A stretch of DNA of 64,000 nt, taken from Lachnospiraceae bacterium. GTDB taxonomy: Bacteria; Bacillota; Clostridia; Lachnospirales; Lachnospiraceae. Both the position numbers and the translations under genes were made by a program. This document shows, one piece after another, positions 61,490 to 64,000 of this stretch. The stretch spans positions 1 to 64,000 of the forward strand of contig WRAQ01000008.1 in assembly GCA_009780115.1 (NCBI GenBank), written 5' to 3'. The stretch's first letter is position 1, and the number at the start of each line of letters is the position of its first letter. The notes under the pieces are model-generated. The model was not told where the DNA came from. It made no database searches and saw nothing but the letters and a program-made list of their open reading frames with translations.

Positions 61490-63934
61490 ATGAAAATATC
61501 ACTTAATTGGATAAAAGACTATGTAAAAATCCCGGCTGATTTTGACATGAAAAAGCTGGCTTACGATTTGACAATGGCAACGGTTGAAGTTGAAGGAATG
61601 GTTAATCTTGCTGATAAATTTACATTGATGGTCATTGGCGTTATTAATGAAATCGTACCCCATCCTAATGCGGACAAGCTGAAAATCTGCCGCACTGATA
61701 TCGGCGGCGGTGAGATCCGCGAAATCGTTTGCGGCGGGACTAACCTTTATACCGGGATGAAAGTCGCGGTGGCGAAGCCGGGTTCATATGTCCGCTGGCA
61801 TGGTGAAGGGGATTTAGTTGAAATAAAAAATGCAAAATTACGCGGTGTCGAAAGTTACGGCATGATTTGCGCTTCGTCGGAGATTGGTTTGTTTGATTTG
61901 TTCCCTTATGAAGAAGAAGCAACGATTATGGATTTATCGGCTTTTGAAGATACTCAGGCCGGTGACTCATTAGCCGGTGCCCTTGACTTAAATGATATTA
62001 TTTTAGAAATAGATAATAAATCACTGACCCACCGCCCTGATTTGTGGGGGCACTACGGGATTGCCCGGGAGATAGCCGCCTTATTTGACCTGCCGTTTAA
62101 TACCATAGAAATGTTTCACGCGCAAAAAACAGAAGGTTTCACGGTCGAAATTAGTGACGTTGAACGTTGCCGCCGTTATATCGGTGTTGAGATGGAAGGG
62201 TTTAGTGTTAAACCGGCCCCCTTCGCAATGCAAAGCCGGATTTGGCGGGTTGGGATGAAACCGATTAATGCTATCGTTGATATAACTAATTATGTCATGC
62301 TGGCAACCGGCCAGCCGACCCATGCTTTTGATGCCGACAATATTTCCGGCCATATCAATGTCCGCCGGGCAAAAGAAAACGAAAAATTATTACTTTTAAA
62401 TGATAAAGAATTATCCCTGCACCCGGAAGATTTGGTGATATGCGATGATGAAGGTGCCGTTGCCCTTGCCGGGGTAATGGGCGGAAGTAAGGATTCGATT
62501 TTGGAAAAAACAAACAGAGTTATCTTGGAAATAGCGAATTTCGAGGCTATCTCAGTCCGCCATACCGCTGCCCGTTATGAAACAAGAACCGAGTCAGCAA
62601 CCCGTTTTGAAAAAGCAATTGACCCGGAACGCTGTGATATCGCCTTAGCGATGGCGGTAGAGTTATATAAAGAACTTTATCCGGAGCTAACGATTACCGG
62701 TTTTTGCGATAACTTCCCGACGAAATTACTTAAGCCGGAAATCAACGTTTCCCTTAATTGGCTGGAACGCCGTTTAGGTAAAGCAATCCCCGGTACCGAA
62801 ATTGAAAGATTGCTTACTCAACTGGGTTTTGCGGTTAGCATTGCTAATGACAATCTACGGGTTGTCCCCCCTACATGGCGCTCGACCGGTGATATATCGA
62901 TTCCGAATGATATTATGGAGGAAGTAGCGCGGATGCATGGTTTTGAGAATTTCACCGCGACACCGATTACGACATCTTTTAATGAAGCAATTAATCAGCC
63001 GTATATTGATATTGAGCGGAAAATCAAAGAATATCTTGCTTTCCGCTGTGGTTTTAATGAAATTTTCACTTATCCGTGGATGAACGATGAATTTGCGGCC
63101 CCATTTATAGATGAGAATGACCAAAAGACACTTAAACTAGCGACCCCGCCATCACCGGAAGAAAGTAAGCTCCGTTCCACTTTACTTCCCAATTTGTGCC
63201 GGGCTGTTAGCGGAAATCTGCGTTATTTTGATGAGTTTGCGATTTTTGAAGGGGCCTATGTATTACTTGCAGAGAATTTCACCGCTTTATATGACGAGCG
63301 GGAAAAGCTGCCAACCCAGCGCCGGAATATCGCCGGGGCAATGGTGGCCGGCCGTGAGGAAACTAATGATTTGTTCCGCAAAGTAAAAGGCTTTGTTGCC
63401 GGCTTGCCGCGATATACACATTTGCAGGGCTTTAGTTTTACCCAGTCTGTCAAACCGGCCTGGGCTGATGACATTGTTTGGTTAAATATAATGCAAGATG
63501 ATAAAATGGTGGGGAATATCGCCTTATTATGTACAGCAAAAGCCCTTGCCTGCGGAATTAAAAATAGCGTGGTAATGATTTTCGAATTAGATATTGATAG
63601 CTTGACACCATTAGCTTCCCGTACAAATAAGTTCGTTCATATTCCCGAATATCCGCTAACCGATTATGATTTTTCTGTTTTGGTTGACCGCAGCGTGAAA
63701 TGGCAGCAGATTGAGGAAGCAATTACAGCGAAAATGGGGGCGGGAAGCTTTATCCAGGGAATATCTTTTGTTGATGAATACCACGGCAAGCAAATTCCCG
63801 AAGACAAAAAGAGTATTACCATCCGTCTGGTTATCGGGGCACAGGATAAGACCCTTAAACAAGAAGAAATTGAAAGTAGTGTAAAAGCAGCGGCGAAGCG
63901 GCTTAACAAGGTTGTTGGGGCGGAATTGCGATAG
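61490..63934 (+). CDS. pheT: Phenylalanine-tRNA ligase beta subunit
   Basis: At 814 residues this is the standard length. The domain order is an N-terminal tRNA-binding EMAP-like domain (about 40-150, with IVPHPNADKLKICRTDIGGG), B3/B4 editing-related domains with LTHRPDLWGHYGIARE, B5, the catalytic-like core, and the FDX-ACB anticodon-binding tail (FVHIPEYPLTDYDFSVLVDR). The ribosome binding site is ATAGGAG. It closes the pheST operon; the stop is followed by the window end. Confidence 0.96.
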   Translation: MKISLNWIKDYVKIPADFDMKKLAYDLTMATVEVEGMVNLADKFTLMVIGVINEIVPHPNADKLKICRTDIGGGEIREIVCGGTNLYTGMKVAVAKPGSYVRWHGEGDLVEIKNAKLRGVESYGMICASSEIGLFDLFPYEEEATIMDLSAFEDTQAGDSLAGALDLNDIILEIDNKSLTHRPDLWGHYGIAREIAALFDLPFNTIEMFHAQKTEGFTVEISDVERCRRYIGVEMEGFSVKPAPFAMQSRIWRVGMKPINAIVDITNYVMLATGQPTHAFDADNISGHINVRRAKENEKLLLLNDKELSLHPEDLVICDDEGAVALAGVMGGSKDSILEKTNRVILEIANFEAISVRHTAARYETRTESATRFEKAIDPERCDIALAMAVELYKELYPELTITGFCDNFPTKLLKPEINVSLNWLERRLGKAIPGTEIERLLTQLGFAVSIANDNLRVVPPTWRSTGDISIPNDIMEEVARMHGFENFTATPITTSFNEAINQPYIDIERKIKEYLAFRCGFNEIFTYPWMNDEFAAPFIDENDQKTLKLATPPSPEESKLRSTLLPNLCRAVSGNLRYFDEFAIFEGAYVLLAENFTALYDEREKLPTQRRNIAGAMVAGREETNDLFRKVKGFVAGLPRYTHLQGFSFTQSVKPAWADDIVWLNIMQDDKMVGNIALLCTAKALACGIKNSVVMIFELDIDSLTPLASRTNKFVHIPEYPLTDYDFSVLVDRSVKWQQIEEAITAKMGAGSFIQGISFVDEYHGKQIPEDKKSITIRLVIGAQDKTLKQEEIESSVKAAAKRLNKVVGAELR

Positions 63935-64000
63935 ATTTATGCTTGAAAGATTCCGCAAGTCAGGCAATAAACACTCTCGGTTGCTACGGTCTAATCAATG

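Overview
The window looks like a chromosomal piece of an anaerobic, endospore-lineage Firmicute, most likely a clostridium of the Lachnospiraceae or a near relative (inferred). The reasons are the core order plsX-acpP-rnc-smc-ftsY, a Pta-type acetate pathway, a SpoIID-domain protein, several ferredoxin-type and radical SAM proteins, LytTR and LacI-GGDEF regulators, Gram-positive style lipoproteins and strong aGGAGg ribosome binding sites. Housekeeping genes are moderate in GC. The stretches at about 24-28 kb, 38-45 kb and 52-60 kb are visibly AT-richer and hold the accessory genes.

Layout. 0-8.6 kb: the end of a hybrid kinase (HPt domain), an EFR1-type flavodoxin/ferredoxin, a 25-residue membrane microprotein, maf, a GH43 glycosidase, a frameshifted phosphotransferase, pgeF, a PFL/UPF0210 protein and an Fe-S aldo/keto reductase. 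8.6-20.3 kb: a carbohydrate-type ABC locus with three large binding lipoproteins, two MalF/MalG-like permeases, an HlyD-like adaptor and a MacB-like periplasmic-domain protein, but no ATPase. 20.3-23.9 kb: tcdA, a MmcQ-type gene, tmcAL and pta. 23.9-28.4 kb: an accessory insertion between pta and rpmF with truncated and unknown genes. 28.4-37.8 kb: rpmF, a LytTR regulator, plsX, acpP, rnc, smc, ftsY and ilvA. 37.9-41.4 kb: an unrecognised three-gene cassette (nitrilase-like protein, winged-helix protein, 366-residue protein). 41.4-43.1 kb: a scrambled zone with a duplicated GGDEF tail, a 56-bp perfect palindrome, a wrecked peptide-maturation gene and an intact Cys-rich precursor peptide. 43.2-47.8 kb: a fourth binding lipoprotein and a LacI-like/GGDEF protein. 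47.8-51.8 kb: a probable 6S RNA, repeats, a SpoIID-domain protein and a YihY-type membrane protein. 51.8-60.2 kb: a complete CXXX-repeat RiPP operon. 60.2-63.9 kb: pheS-pheT.

The most interesting system is the RiPP operon. A 66-residue precursor carries 11 cysteines in strict C-x3-C register. A single 726-residue enzyme carries one radical SAM core and two SPASM-like cysteine sets. A 117-residue accessory protein, a small membrane protein, a MacB-type ATPase/permease pair and an ABC exporter without a peptidase domain follow. The operon is preceded by a leader with two mutually exclusive hairpins that looks like a transcription attenuator. A second, orphan Cys-rich precursor 9 kb upstream shares the start of the same cysteine register, although its own maturation genes appear deleted.

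Other non-coding structure stands out: a nested 136-nt hairpin, MITE-like inverted copies flanking acpP, and two copies of an unclassified structured leader upstream of ilvA and the spoIID-like gene. No tRNA, rRNA, CRISPR array, prophage or intact transposase was seen.
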